64,000 nt of DNA from CAUPWF01 sp964367905 (GTDB lineage: Bacteria; Bacillota; Clostridia; Lachnospirales; Lachnospiraceae). The notes beneath the pieces were generated by a model. It saw nothing but the letters and a program-made list of their open reading frames with translations. It was not told the DNA's origin and ran no database searches. This document shows positions 43,609 to 52,314 of the stretch, one piece after another; the first letter of the stretch is position 1, and each line of letters begins with the position of its first letter. The position numbers were made by a program, and so were the translations under genes. The stretch is taken from positions 35,252-99,251 of the forward strand of contig CAYIZP010000005.1 in NCBI GenBank assembly GCA_964367905.1, given 5' to 3'.

Positions 43609-44310
43609 CTATTTCTTTTCTTCATGCAATTGGGATGCATGTGCTCCACAACTACTGCCACAAGATCCGCAACCATCCGCACAACTCGCACTTGTGTGTG
43701 ATTTTGATTTCTTCTTCGCTATATTACTCTTCACCTTGTTTTGTACTGCTGTTAAAACAGCTAATACAAAGAACGCACCGGGCGCTAGGATAAAAATGGT
43801 TACAGGTTCATAAGAACTCGGTGTAATGGTAGTTCCGAATATTTGACCTGCACCTAGTATCTCACGAACGATACCGATACTAGTCAAACCAACCGTGAAT
43901 CCAAGTCCCATTCCAATCCCGTCAAAGATAGAAGGAAATACGGGATTTTTCGAAGCATAACTTTCCGCTCTTCCCAAGATGATACAGTTTACAACAATCA
44001 ATGGAATATAGATACCAAGTGATTCGTATAAACTAGGAATAAACCCTTCCAACAAAAACTGTACCATGGTTACAAATGAAGCCACGATTACGATAAAAGC
44101 AGGAACACGCACCTCACTCGGAATGATTTTTCTAAGAAGAGAAATGATAAAGTTTGACATAACTAAAACCGCTGTTGTTGTCAAGCCCATACCAAGTCCA
44201 TTCATGGCAGAGGTCGTTACAGCTAAGGTTGGACATAACCCCAACATCAACACAAAGGTTGGATTTTCTTTTATTAAACCATTGGATAAGCGTTCCATAC
44301 ATCTATTCAT
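43609..44310 (-). CDS. rnfE: Rnf complex membrane subunit E with a Cys-rich tail
   Basis: 233 residues. The membrane body (1 to about 190) has MLGLCPTLAVTTSAMNGLGM and LIVVNCIILGRAESYAS, with the cluster-binding cysteines. The last 40 residues are unusual. After a basic stretch (KKKSKSHTSA) come Cys210, Cys214, Cys217, Cys221 and His224 in glycine-serine spacing. This looks like a metal- or cluster-binding tail on the cytosolic side. It overlaps rnfG by 8 bases. Normal RnfE ends without such a tail as far as I know. Confidence 0.95.
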   Translation of the reverse strand: MNRCMERLSNGLIKENPTFVLMLGLCPTLAVTTSAMNGLGMGLTTTAVLVMSNFIISLLRKIIPSEVRVPAFIVIVASFVTMVQFLLEGFIPSLYESLGIYIPLIVVNCIILGRAESYASKNPVFPSIFDGIGMGLGFTVGLTSIGIVREILGAGQIFGTTITPSSYEPVTIFILAPGAFFVLAVLTAVQNKVKSNIAKKKSKSHTSASCADGCGSCGSSCGAHASQLHEEKK

Positions 44311-44890
44311 CTAATCCACCTCCTAAATGATTGTTGAAATATTCTAAACCAGCATTTACACCCTGCGTGATGGCATCGGTTGTGATCGTCGCTCCACTGA
44401 TTACATCGATTTGATTATCAGAGGTCGCTCCAGTTTTTGTCACCTCAAATGCGTCCACTTGTTTCTCGGCATATTGGTTTTTGAACTCGTCTGTATTTGC
44501 ATTCATCCCAAGTCCAGGAGTCTCTGCAAGAGTCAAAAATGAGATTCCGTTTACAACACCTTCATTTGTCACGCCCATAGTCAATGTGATATCTCCACCA
44601 TATCCTTCTGGATTCGTCACTGTAATCACATATCCTAGATCTGTCGTTCCATCAGAAGCCACAACCACTTCATTTACAATTCCAGAAGTCATCTGCTCTT
44701 CAACAAATCCCTCTACACTAGTAAATTCCGAAGCGGATACAAAAACTTCTCGATAAGCATTCTGTTTCGCATCTTCCTTTGCCACAGCAATTGGTGCTTT
44801 TGTAATCTCGTATACAAACCCAAGACATACTCCCGCAACAAGAGTAATGGCGGTCAAAATAACTGCGTTCTTAATCATCGTATTTTTCAT
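44303..44890 (-). CDS. rnfG: Rnf complex flavoprotein subunit G
   Basis: 195 residues. One N-terminal membrane anchor (about 8-26) is followed by an extracytosolic FMN-binding domain. The flavinylation motif is DVISGATITTDAI near residue 170, where FMN is linked to threonine by ApbE. The text SFLTLAETPGLGMNA is typical of the domain. It shares one base with rnfD and overlaps rnfE by 8. Confidence 0.95.
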   Translation of the reverse strand: MKNTMIKNAVILTAITLVAGVCLGFVYEITKAPIAVAKEDAKQNAYREVFVSASEFTSVEGFVEEQMTSGIVNEVVVASDGTTDLGYVITVTNPEGYGGDITLTMGVTNEGVVNGISFLTLAETPGLGMNANTDEFKNQYAEKQVDAFEVTKTGATSDNQIDVISGATITTDAITQGVNAGLEYFNNHLGGGLDE

Positions 44891-45828
44891 TAGTTTCTCC
44901 TCCCTATTGCAAAGGCGGCAGGAACCGTTGCTTTTTCAATCAATGGAACTAATAGATTACCGAATATGATTGCATAGGACACTCCCTCTGCCGATCCTCC
45001 AAACAAACGGAAAATCGCTGTCAATATACCTAAGAAAATTCCAAATAATATCTTGCCTTTCGGTGTAATCGGAGATGTCACATAATCTGTCGCCATATAG
45101 AATGCACCAAATATCAATCCTCCACCACATACATGCGCCACAATATATTGAACATCAAATCCTCGGCCACTAAATAAGATAATACATACTACAAATGTCG
45201 CAATGTAACTTCCTGGAATTCTCAAATCAATGATACCAAGTAGAATCAAGAAGATAACCCCTGCCATCAACGCAAGAACCGATGCCTCTCCGATTGTTCC
45301 CGGAATCGTGCCAATCAACATGTCCATCAAGTCAAAAGACTCAATGCCACCCGTTGACTTTAGTTCAGCAAGCGGAGTTGCACCTGTATACGTGTCATAG
45401 GTAAAGGTTGTCATTCTTCCAGTAAACGAAATCAACAAAAAGCATCTCGCCCCTAGTGCAGGATTCATAAAGTTCTGTCCAATTCCTCCAAATAACTGTT
45501 TGATAACAATAATCGCAAACACACTTCCTAAAATACAGATCCACCAAGGAAGGGTTGCTGGTAAATTCAGTGCTAGGATTAATCCGGTAACCACCGCACT
45601 AAAATCTGCAATTGCAACTGGTTTTTTCATTAATTTTTGATAAACATATTCTGATAAAACTGTAGATGCAACTGTAACTAATACTACAATCAATGCTTGC
45701 AATCCAAAATTATATACTCCAAATATCGTAGCAGGTAACAATGAAATCGTAACCATAAGCATGATATTATCTGTAGTAATCTTCGAACGAACATGTGGTG
45801 ATGCCGAGACATTATAATTTTCACTCAC
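44890..45828 (-). CDS. rnfD: Rnf complex flavoprotein subunit D
   Basis: 312 residues with about eight to ten membrane segments. It starts with VSASPHVRSKITTDNIMLMV. The flavinylation site is YTGATPLAELK (near residue 155). The late segment FGAFYMATDYVTSPITPKG is conserved. It carries covalent FMN and takes part in sodium or proton translocation with RnfG. Confidence 0.96.
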   Translation of the reverse strand: MSENYNVSASPHVRSKITTDNIMLMVTISLLPATIFGVYNFGLQALIVVLVTVASTVLSEYVYQKLMKKPVAIADFSAVVTGLILALNLPATLPWWICILGSVFAIIVIKQLFGGIGQNFMNPALGARCFLLISFTGRMTTFTYDTYTGATPLAELKSTGGIESFDLMDMLIGTIPGTIGEASVLALMAGVIFLILLGIIDLRIPGSYIATFVVCIILFSGRGFDVQYIVAHVCGGGLIFGAFYMATDYVTSPITPKGKILFGIFLGILTAIFRLFGGSAEGVSYAIIFGNLLVPLIEKATVPAAFAIGRRN

Positions 45829-45855
45829 TCTTCTATAAACCTCACTTTCGTATTT

Positions 45856-47181
45856 TTACTTTCTTCGACTTGCTAAAATAACTTTTTTGCAACTTCCTAT
45901 GGATTGCTTTAGAGGTCGCTTAGATGGACACACATAACTGCAACAACCACATTCGATACATTCCAATCCATGGATTTTATCAAATTCCATATTCAAATCA
46001 CGTTCTCCACAGTCTGCCAACTTAGAGGGAATCAGACCAGATGGACATACATCTACACAGCGACCACAATTGATACAATATGTAATCTTTCTTTCAGCAA
46101 CCTCATCTCTTTTCATACAAAGAAGAGAGGAAGAAGTTTTGGTAATCGGTGTATCTGTTGTAAACATCGCAAATCCCATCATTGGACCACCTGAAATAAT
46201 CTTTTTAGGTGTTTCCTTAAATCCACCTGCAGCCTCTATCACTTCATTTTGATTCATACCGATTAAAATCCTGAAATTCGATGGATTCTCAATTGCATCT
46301 CCGCTCACAGTCACCACACGTTCTAGAAGTGGTCTTCCATGATTGACTGCATGATGCACGGCAATCAAGGTTTCCACATTATTCACGATACACCCTACAT
46401 CCGCTGGCAATAGTTTTGAATGTAATTTGCGCCCTGTCGTTGCATAAATCAATTGACGTTCCCCACCTTGAGGATATTTTGTTGCAAGTGGGATTACCTT
46501 GATTCTCGGTTCATCCTTCGTCAACTCTTGCAAAAGTTTGATGCAATCCTTTTTATTATCCTCTACACCTAAGATTCCCTGTGCATTGTCAAATAACTGC
46601 AATGCAATCTTCAATCCAGCAATTAATTCCTCTGGGCATTCTAGCATTCTACGATAATCCGCGGTAATATATGGTTCACATTCCGCACAGTTTGCAATGA
46701 TATAGTCAATCTTATCTGGTTCTTTGGGTGAAAATTTTACATGGGTAGGAAATCCCGCACCTCCCAGTCCAACAACTCCAGAGTCTTGTACCTTTTGGAT
46801 AATTTCTTGTTTAGACAACTTCGAACTATCGATGCTTGCACCTTTTTCCAACTCTTCAGTTTCTTTGTATAAACCATCATTTTCAATTACAATACAATCT
46901 ACTTTCGTTCCGGTCGGATTAAAATGTTTTTTCATTGCTTTTACTTTACCGGACACAGAAGAAAAGATTGGTGCCGATACAAATCCTCCAGCTTCTGCTA
47001 TCATTTGTCCACGTAATACCAAATCCCCCACTTGTACGATTGGTTTTGCCGGTGCACCTATATGTTGTGACAACGGAAATAACAAATCCGATTCCGGTAG
47101 AATATTAGTAATTGCTTTGTCCTTGGAATATTCTTTTCCATCTTTTGGATGAATTCCACCTTTAAATGTAAATAAGCTCAT
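45856..47181 (-). CDS. rnfC: Rnf complex NADH-binding subunit C
   Basis: 441 residues. The N-terminal part begins FKGGIHPKDGKEYSKDKAI. The nucleotide-binding part contains GVVGLGGAGFPTHVKF and ANCAECEPYITADYRRML. The ferredoxin-type clusters are CINCGRCVDVCPSGL and CIECGCCSYVCPSKRP. It passes electrons to NAD. It is the first gene of the operon, with a promoter about 75 bases upstream. Confidence 0.97.
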   Translation of the reverse strand: MSLFTFKGGIHPKDGKEYSKDKAITNILPESDLLFPLSQHIGAPAKPIVQVGDLVLRGQMIAEAGGFVSAPIFSSVSGKVKAMKKHFNPTGTKVDCIVIENDGLYKETEELEKGASIDSSKLSKQEIIQKVQDSGVVGLGGAGFPTHVKFSPKEPDKIDYIIANCAECEPYITADYRRMLECPEELIAGLKIALQLFDNAQGILGVEDNKKDCIKLLQELTKDEPRIKVIPLATKYPQGGERQLIYATTGRKLHSKLLPADVGCIVNNVETLIAVHHAVNHGRPLLERVVTVSGDAIENPSNFRILIGMNQNEVIEAAGGFKETPKKIISGGPMMGFAMFTTDTPITKTSSSLLCMKRDEVAERKITYCINCGRCVDVCPSGLIPSKLADCGERDLNMEFDKIHGLECIECGCCSYVCPSKRPLKQSIGSCKKVILASRRK

Positions 47182-47251
47182 TCTTCTACCTCCTTTTTAA
47201 TAACAACTATACTAAATAATTTTATATAAATCTATCAATAATTTTCAGTTT

Positions 47252-47280
47252 TATGTATAAATTTTAGTACATTTTGTCAA
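47252..47280 (-). promoter_or_regulatory. Promoter of the Rnf operon
   Basis: TTGACA (47275-47280), a 17-base spacer and TACATA (47252-47257) on the minus strand. An overlapping TATACA with 15 bases spacing is the alternative. The leader is about 65 bases, AT-rich, ending in AAGGAGG before rnfC. I see no binding site for a known redox regulator. Confidence 0.6.
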
Positions 47281-47311
47281 AACATTAACACAATTTATTT
47301 CTTTCCTTGCA

Positions 47312-47349
47312 CAAAAAAACCAAGTCTCCCAAAAGGTAAACTTGGTTTT
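47312..47349 (-). terminator. Terminator of the S1 gene
   Basis: On the minus strand ACCAAGTTTACC pairs with GGGAGACTTGGT (two weak positions) around a TTTT loop, followed by seven T residues. It starts 20 bases after the rpsA stop. Confidence 0.85.
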
Positions 47350-47368
47350 TAGAATGATTCAATTATGT

Positions 47369-48475
47369 TTATTCTGCTGACTCGTCAGATTCAACCACTT
47401 CGTCTGCATATTCTTCTACCATATCTGGCTCTAATGCTTTCATACTTAAGCTGATTTTTTTATCTGCGATGTTTAAATCAACAACTTTTGCTGTAATTTC
47501 ATCTCCAACTCTCAATACATCCGATGGCTTTTCCACGTGATTTCTAGAAATTTGAGATACATGCAACAACGCATCCACACCTGGTGCCAACTCGATAAAT
47601 GCACCAAAATCTGTCATACGAGCAACTCTACCAGTGATATCATTTCCTACTGCAAACTTCTCTTCTGCATTAGCCCATGGATTCTTATCTGGGAATTTTG
47701 CACTAAGTGCAACTTTTGTATTATTGATCTCTTTTACTAAAACTTCGATTTCATCTCCAACTTTAAGAACGTTTTTCGGATTATCCACACGTCCCCATGA
47801 CATTTCTGAAATGTGTAACAATCCATCTACACCACCTAGGTCTACGAAAGCACCAAAGTCCGTTACATTCTTAACAACTCCAGTAATTACATCATTCACT
47901 TGAAGCTTTGCAAATAGCTCTTTTTGTCTCTCCATCTTATCAGCTACTAGTAATTGACGTCTGTCTCCAATCACTCTGTTTCTTCTTGGATTGAACTCGC
48001 TGATTACAAATTCGATTTCTTGTCCATCATATTTTGCTAGGTCTTTTTCATATACATCTGAAACAAGACTTGCTGGAATAAATACTCTTGCCTCTTCTAC
48101 GATTACACATAGACCACCACCTAGGATTTGTGCTACCTTTGCTTTTAGAACTTGTTTGTTCTCGAAAGCTTCTCTTAATTTTTCATTTCCTTTTTCAGCT
48201 ATTACTTTTTTATAGCTTAATAAAACTTGACCATCTCCGTCATTTACCTTCATAACTTTTACAGTCATCACGTCACCAACAGATACTACTGCAGTCAAGT
48301 CGATATTAGAATCGTTTGAATATTCATTGCGAGAAATGATTCCATCTGCCTTATATCCGATATTTAGCACGATTTCATCTGTTTTCACATCGATTACTGT
48401 ACCATCGACAACCTCCCCGTTACGAATTGTTTTCAGTGATTCTTCTAACATTTGTTCAAAAGTTAACTCTGACAT
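47369..48475 (-). CDS. rpsA: S1 RNA-binding domain protein (30S ribosomal protein S1 homologue)
   Basis: 368 residues from the ATG at 48473-48475, chosen for GGAGG at proper spacing. Four S1 repeats are visible, starting near residues 17, 100, 190 (GVVKNVTDFGAFVDLGGVDG) and 275 (GRVARMTDFGAFIELAPGVD). The acidic C-terminus ends VVESDESAE. Low-GC S1 homologues are shorter than the six-repeat E. coli S1. It overlaps the end of ispH by 20 bases. In many Clostridia the two are one fused protein. Confidence 0.93.
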   Translation of the reverse strand: MSELTFEQMLEESLKTIRNGEVVDGTVIDVKTDEIVLNIGYKADGIISRNEYSNDSNIDLTAVVSVGDVMTVKVMKVNDGDGQVLLSYKKVIAEKGNEKLREAFENKQVLKAKVAQILGGGLCVIVEEARVFIPASLVSDVYEKDLAKYDGQEIEFVISEFNPRRNRVIGDRRQLLVADKMERQKELFAKLQVNDVITGVVKNVTDFGAFVDLGGVDGLLHISEMSWGRVDNPKNVLKVGDEIEVLVKEINNTKVALSAKFPDKNPWANAEEKFAVGNDITGRVARMTDFGAFIELAPGVDALLHVSQISRNHVEKPSDVLRVGDEITAKVVDLNIADKKISLSMKALEPDMVEEYADEVVESDESAE

Positions 48476-49316
48476 TAATTTGAACCTCCTCAATTATATT
48501 ATTTGGCGTAGACGCCCCTGCTGTAATACCTACTGTCTCCATTGACTCTAACTGACTTGTATCTAAATCTTTTAAAGTTTGTATATAGTACGTATTTTCA
48601 CATGCATTTTCGCATATTTCAAATAGCTTTTGTGTGTTTGAACTATGGACATCGCCAATCACAATCATAGCGTTCACTCGGTTCGCTATATCCTCTGCTT
48701 CTAGCTGTCTGTCCTTCGTCGCATTACAAATTGTATTTAAAACACTTACATCATAACTCTTTTTGAATATAATTTCAACTATATCTTGAAATTTATTGTA
48801 ATTAAATGTCGTTTGGGAAACAACACTTACCTTTTTACTATAATCTAGTTCCATATCCACCGCATTTTGTATAGATTGTACAACTTTTACAGGAACAGGG
48901 GACCAACCCACAATTCCTATCACTTCTGGATGCTCCGGATTCCCAACTACAACGATTTGATCCCCAGCACTACTTTTCTCAATTACAATCTTATGAATCT
49001 TCTTCACAAACGGACAAGTAGCATCTACATATGCAATCTTCTTTTCCTTTAGAATGTCATAAACTTCTTTTGCAACTCCATGAGATCGAATCACTACCGT
49101 ACCGGATTTCAATGCTCTTAACTCTTCTATCGAATTCAGAATCTTCACTCCCAATCGACCTAAATCCTTATTCACTTCTTCATTATGAATGATTGGACCA
49201 TAAGTATACACCTGTCCATTTTCTGATTTCGCTGCTTGTTCATAAACCATATCAACCGCACGTTTCACTCCAAAACAAAACCCAGCTGTCTTTGCAGTAA
49301 TCACCTTCATTTGCAT
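48456..49316 (-). CDS. ispH: 4-hydroxy-3-methylbut-2-enyl diphosphate reductase (IspH)
   Basis: 286 residues from the ATG at 49314-49316, six bases after AAGGG; ATGs at 49322 and 49310 are also in frame. The three cluster cysteines are in TAGFCFGVKRAV, DATCPFVKKIH and TICNATKDRQ. Active-site residues include TYGPIIHN and SQTTFN, and the C-terminal GITAGASTPNNIIEEV. It makes IPP and DMAPP in the last step of the MEP pathway. Confidence 0.96.
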   Translation of the reverse strand: MQMKVITAKTAGFCFGVKRAVDMVYEQAAKSENGQVYTYGPIIHNEEVNKDLGRLGVKILNSIEELRALKSGTVVIRSHGVAKEVYDILKEKKIAYVDATCPFVKKIHKIVIEKSSAGDQIVVVGNPEHPEVIGIVGWSPVPVKVVQSIQNAVDMELDYSKKVSVVSQTTFNYNKFQDIVEIIFKKSYDVSVLNTICNATKDRQLEAEDIANRVNAMIVIGDVHSSNTQKLFEICENACENTYYIQTLKDLDTSQLESMETVGITAGASTPNNIIEEVQINVRVNF

Positions 49317-49343
49317 CACCATCCCTTTCTGACAGAATGCACG

Positions 49344-50009
49344 CTATTTCTTTCCATTACACGCTTCTAATATTGCAGATACGACCTCTGCAATACTCAT
49401 ATCTGAGGAATCTACCAAGATTGCATCCTCTGCTTGTTTTAGTGGAGCAGTTTCACGGGTCATATCACGTTGGTCTCTTTCTTCGATATCCCTTTTAATT
49501 TCTTCAATCTCTGTACCAAGTCCCTTTTCTTTCAACTCTAGATATCTTCGTTCCGCTCTTGCTTGTGAACTTGCTGTCAGATAGATTTTTACATCTGCCT
49601 TAGGTAAAACTTGAGTTCCAATATCTCTTCCATCCATCACCACGTCATTTTCTCTTGCGATATCTTTTTGTAGAGATAACAACTGCTCCCTAACACTTGA
49701 AATCACTGCTATTTTCGAAGCCATATTTCCTACCTCTTCTTGTCGTAATTCTTGAGTAATATCCTCATCATTGAGAAAAACTCTTTGCTGACCATCTACA
49801 TAGTGCAGAGAAACTTTCGCGCCTTTATTTGCGACTGTAACCTTCTCCTCATCGTCCACCTCTGTTTGATTTTTAATATGATACACCGCCATGGCACGAT
49901 ACAATGCTCCAGTATCTACATAAATAAATCCCTTTTCTTTTGCTACTAATTTAGCAATTGTGCTCTTCCCTGCTCCAGCAGGTCCATCGATTGCAATATT
50001 AAATCCCAT
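49344..50009 (-). CDS. cmk: Cytidylate kinase
   Basis: 221 residues from the ATG at 50007-50009, which has AGGAGG upstream; 18 more in-frame residues do not match the family. The P-loop is IAIDGPAGAGKSTIAK, followed by YVDTGALYRAMA and DGRDIGTQVLPKADVK. It phosphorylates CMP and dCMP. It starts the cmk-ispH-rpsA cluster, a common Clostridia order. Confidence 0.97.
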   Translation of the reverse strand: MGFNIAIDGPAGAGKSTIAKLVAKEKGFIYVDTGALYRAMAVYHIKNQTEVDDEEKVTVANKGAKVSLHYVDGQQRVFLNDEDITQELRQEEVGNMASKIAVISSVREQLLSLQKDIARENDVVMDGRDIGTQVLPKADVKIYLTASSQARAERRYLELKEKGLGTEIEEIKRDIEERDQRDMTRETAPLKQAEDAILVDSSDMSIAEVVSAILEACNGKK

Positions 50010-50023
50010 TTTACTCCTCCTAA

Positions 50024-51253
50024 TTATATGATACTGATTGCTGCTAGATATGCTGTCGACCAAGCGATTTGAAGATTATACCCTCCAGTCAATGCATCTA
50101 AATCCAATACTTCCCCCACAAAATAAAGTGATTCCACTTTCTTCGACTCCATAGTAGAGGGGTTAATCTCTGAAACAGCAACACCACCTTTTGTAATAAT
50201 CGCTTCTTTAAACCCACGTGTTCCCGTTAGCTCCATAGAAAAATCTTTTAGCAACTGAACAAAACCCTGTCTCTCTTCTTTCGTAATCTCATGAACCTTC
50301 TTATCACTTGGTATCTTAGACAACTCTATCATTGTCTCCTGTAGCTTACTCGGTAATAATTTACTCAAGGAATTTTTGAACTGTTTATTCTTACACTCTT
50401 CAAAATCCCTTAACACACGTTTATCCAATTGGTCAAAGGATAATGCCGGCTTCAAATCAATGGATAATTGCAGCGGCTGTTTTTCTAACAGGTGTGAAAC
50501 ATATGCACTTCCACTCAATATCAATGGTCCACTGACCCCAAAGTGAGTAAATAACATCTCTCCTTGATTCTGATAATATACTTTCTTCCCATCTTTGATT
50601 GTAACCTGTACATTTTTTAGAGAAAGCCCTTGCAAATCCTTCGCATACCATTCCTTAACTTCTAATGGCACCAAAGAAGGATAACGAGAAACTAGCTTAT
50701 GTCCAAGTTTCTCAGCAAACTGATATCCATCTCCCGTAGATCCTGTTGTGGTATAACTACAGCCTCCTGTAGCAACGATACAAGCATCTCCCGAAACATG
50801 CTCACCATTTAATAGTTCCACGTTTTGAAACGCCCCATTGTTAGATAATACTTTAACTACCGGACACTTGTAATGCACAATAACTCCAAGTCTCTTCATC
50901 TCCCTGGTCATCGCATAGATGACATCCGAAGAATGATCTGAAGTTGGAAAAACACGATTTCCACGTTCAATCTTCGTCGGAACACCTAGCTCATTGAAAA
51001 AATCAATGACTTGTTCATTGGTAAATGAGTAAAATGCACTATACAAAAATTTTGAATTAGACATGATTGCCGGGAACAACTCCTCTATATCACAAGCATT
51101 CGTAATATTACATCTCCCTTTGCCTGTAATAAACAGTTTTTTTCCCAATTTTTCATTTTTTTCATATACATGTACTTGATGTCCTTGCCTCGCAACCATA
51201 ATTGCTGCAATCATCCCTGCGGCACCACCACCGATTATTATTATTTTTTTCAC
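50024..51253 (-). CDS. BaiN/HI0933-like NAD(P)/FAD-dependent oxidoreductase
   Basis: 409 residues. The FAD-binding start is IIIIGGGAAGMIAAIMVARQ, then EKLGKKLFITGKGRCNITNA, the HI0933/YhiN signature. The second dinucleotide motif is ACIVATGGCSYTTTGSTGDG, and the C-terminus has YFVGEVLDLDALTGGYNLQ. The BaiN name comes from bile-acid work on a clostridial homologue, but the family is widespread and the substrate here is unknown. The GTG start overlaps the transporter stop by 4 bases (GTGA). Confidence 0.9.
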   Translation of the reverse strand: MKKIIIIGGGAAGMIAAIMVARQGHQVHVYEKNEKLGKKLFITGKGRCNITNACDIEELFPAIMSNSKFLYSAFYSFTNEQVIDFFNELGVPTKIERGNRVFPTSDHSSDVIYAMTREMKRLGVIVHYKCPVVKVLSNNGAFQNVELLNGEHVSGDACIVATGGCSYTTTGSTGDGYQFAEKLGHKLVSRYPSLVPLEVKEWYAKDLQGLSLKNVQVTIKDGKKVYYQNQGEMLFTHFGVSGPLILSGSAYVSHLLEKQPLQLSIDLKPALSFDQLDKRVLRDFEECKNKQFKNSLSKLLPSKLQETMIELSKIPSDKKVHEITKEERQGFVQLLKDFSMELTGTRGFKEAIITKGGVAVSEINPSTMESKKVESLYFVGEVLDLDALTGGYNLQIAWSTAYLAAISII

Positions 51254-52125
51254 ATGATACTCCTATCTTTGACGGAAGTATAGATTGCTATTCCAACAAT
51301 CACTGTTCCTCCAATTATTTCATTCCCACTGGGATACTCTCCAAGTAAAACCAATGCGAACACGATACCATAGACCGTTTCCAATGTGGTAATCACACCA
51401 ACAGTCTGTGCCTTTAGATGTTTTTGTGAACTCACATATAAAGTCATTGCAAATGCAGTGCAGACAACCCCTAAAATACCCACACCAACTATGTCTTGCA
51501 TTGTCCATACAACATTCATTGTAATAACAAACGGAAACAAGAATAGAATTGCTGTGCTATGTTGATAGATACAGATAATATTCCCTGAGTGTTCTTGGGT
51601 TAGATAACGATTGACCAAAGCTAAAATAGCATAAACAAACCCAGATAATACTCCCCATAGAATCCCAACTGTTACATCATTGTTCATAGTAAATTCTGGT
51701 ACTGTTATCCCAACTCCTAGTAAAAGAAGGCATGCAACACCTATATTTTTGAGATGTAACTTTTCTTTGTATACGATCGGCTCTAAAAAAGTTAAGAATA
51801 GCGGATAGGTAGAAAAAGAAATCACTCCAATTGCCACAGTCGACATCTGAATAGATTGAAAAAATGCAATCCAGTGAACAGAAACCAAGACACCTCCTAA
51901 TAACGCCATCAGATAATGTTTCTTACTTGCTAATCTCAAGTTATCCTTCTTCACAAGTGCAATGGGCAGCAACACCGCTACAGACGAAACAACTCGTCCA
52001 AATGTTATCATAATCGCTGGAACGGTTACATACTTTCCCAACACGCCAGATAACCCCAACAGAATCATTGCCACATGCACATACATTAAATATTTTTTGT
52101 GTTTCCTAGTCATCCCTTCCATCAT
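51250..52125 (-). CDS. EamA/DMT-family transporter
   Basis: 291 residues with ten membrane segments and two EamA repeats (about 10-140 and 150-285). Typical text is HVAMILLGLSGVLGKYV and HWIAFFQSIQMSTVAIGVI, then LGVVCTAFAMTLYVSSQKHL. Substrate unknown (family members export amino acids or metabolites). The ATGs at 52125, 52122 and 52113 are all possible. Confidence 0.9.
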   Translation of the reverse strand: MMEGMTRKHKKYLMYVHVAMILLGLSGVLGKYVTVPAIMITFGRVVSSVAVLLPIALVKKDNLRLASKKHYLMALLGGVLVSVHWIAFFQSIQMSTVAIGVISFSTYPLFLTFLEPIVYKEKLHLKNIGVACLLLLGVGITVPEFTMNNDVTVGILWGVLSGFVYAILALVNRYLTQEHSGNIICIYQHSTAILFLFPFVITMNVVWTMQDIVGVGILGVVCTAFAMTLYVSSQKHLKAQTVGVITTLETVYGIVFALVLLGEYPSGNEIIGGTVIVGIAIYTSVKDRSIM

Positions 52126-52245
52126 TGGCTATCGACCGCCACTCCTTCTAATTTTGTGCATTGCTTATAATTATACATTTTTCATTGAAAAATACAAGTA
52201 GAAATCCTTCTCACAAATCATACATGTATTTAAAATAAATTTTTC

Positions 52246-52275
52246 TTGATAGTTGACGATATAAAATGTTAGAAT
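52246..52275 (+). promoter_or_regulatory. Possible promoter of the diguanylate cyclase gene
   Basis: TTGATA (52246-52251), an 18-base spacer and TAGAAT (52270-52275). A leader of about 33 bases follows, with TAGGAG before the ATG. A TTGACG between the boxes is too close to any -10. Confidence 0.5.
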
Positions 52276-52314
52276 GATTAACGTGATAAATATCGTCTTA
52301 GGAGAAAATACAAT

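Noticed and set aside
46724..47152. A 142-codon open frame on the plus strand
   Set aside because: Antisense to the well-supported rnfC and of low-complexity composition.
52126..52314. Riboswitch (c-di-GMP type) before the cyclase gene
   Set aside because: The leader from the likely promoter is about 33 bases and shows no structured element.
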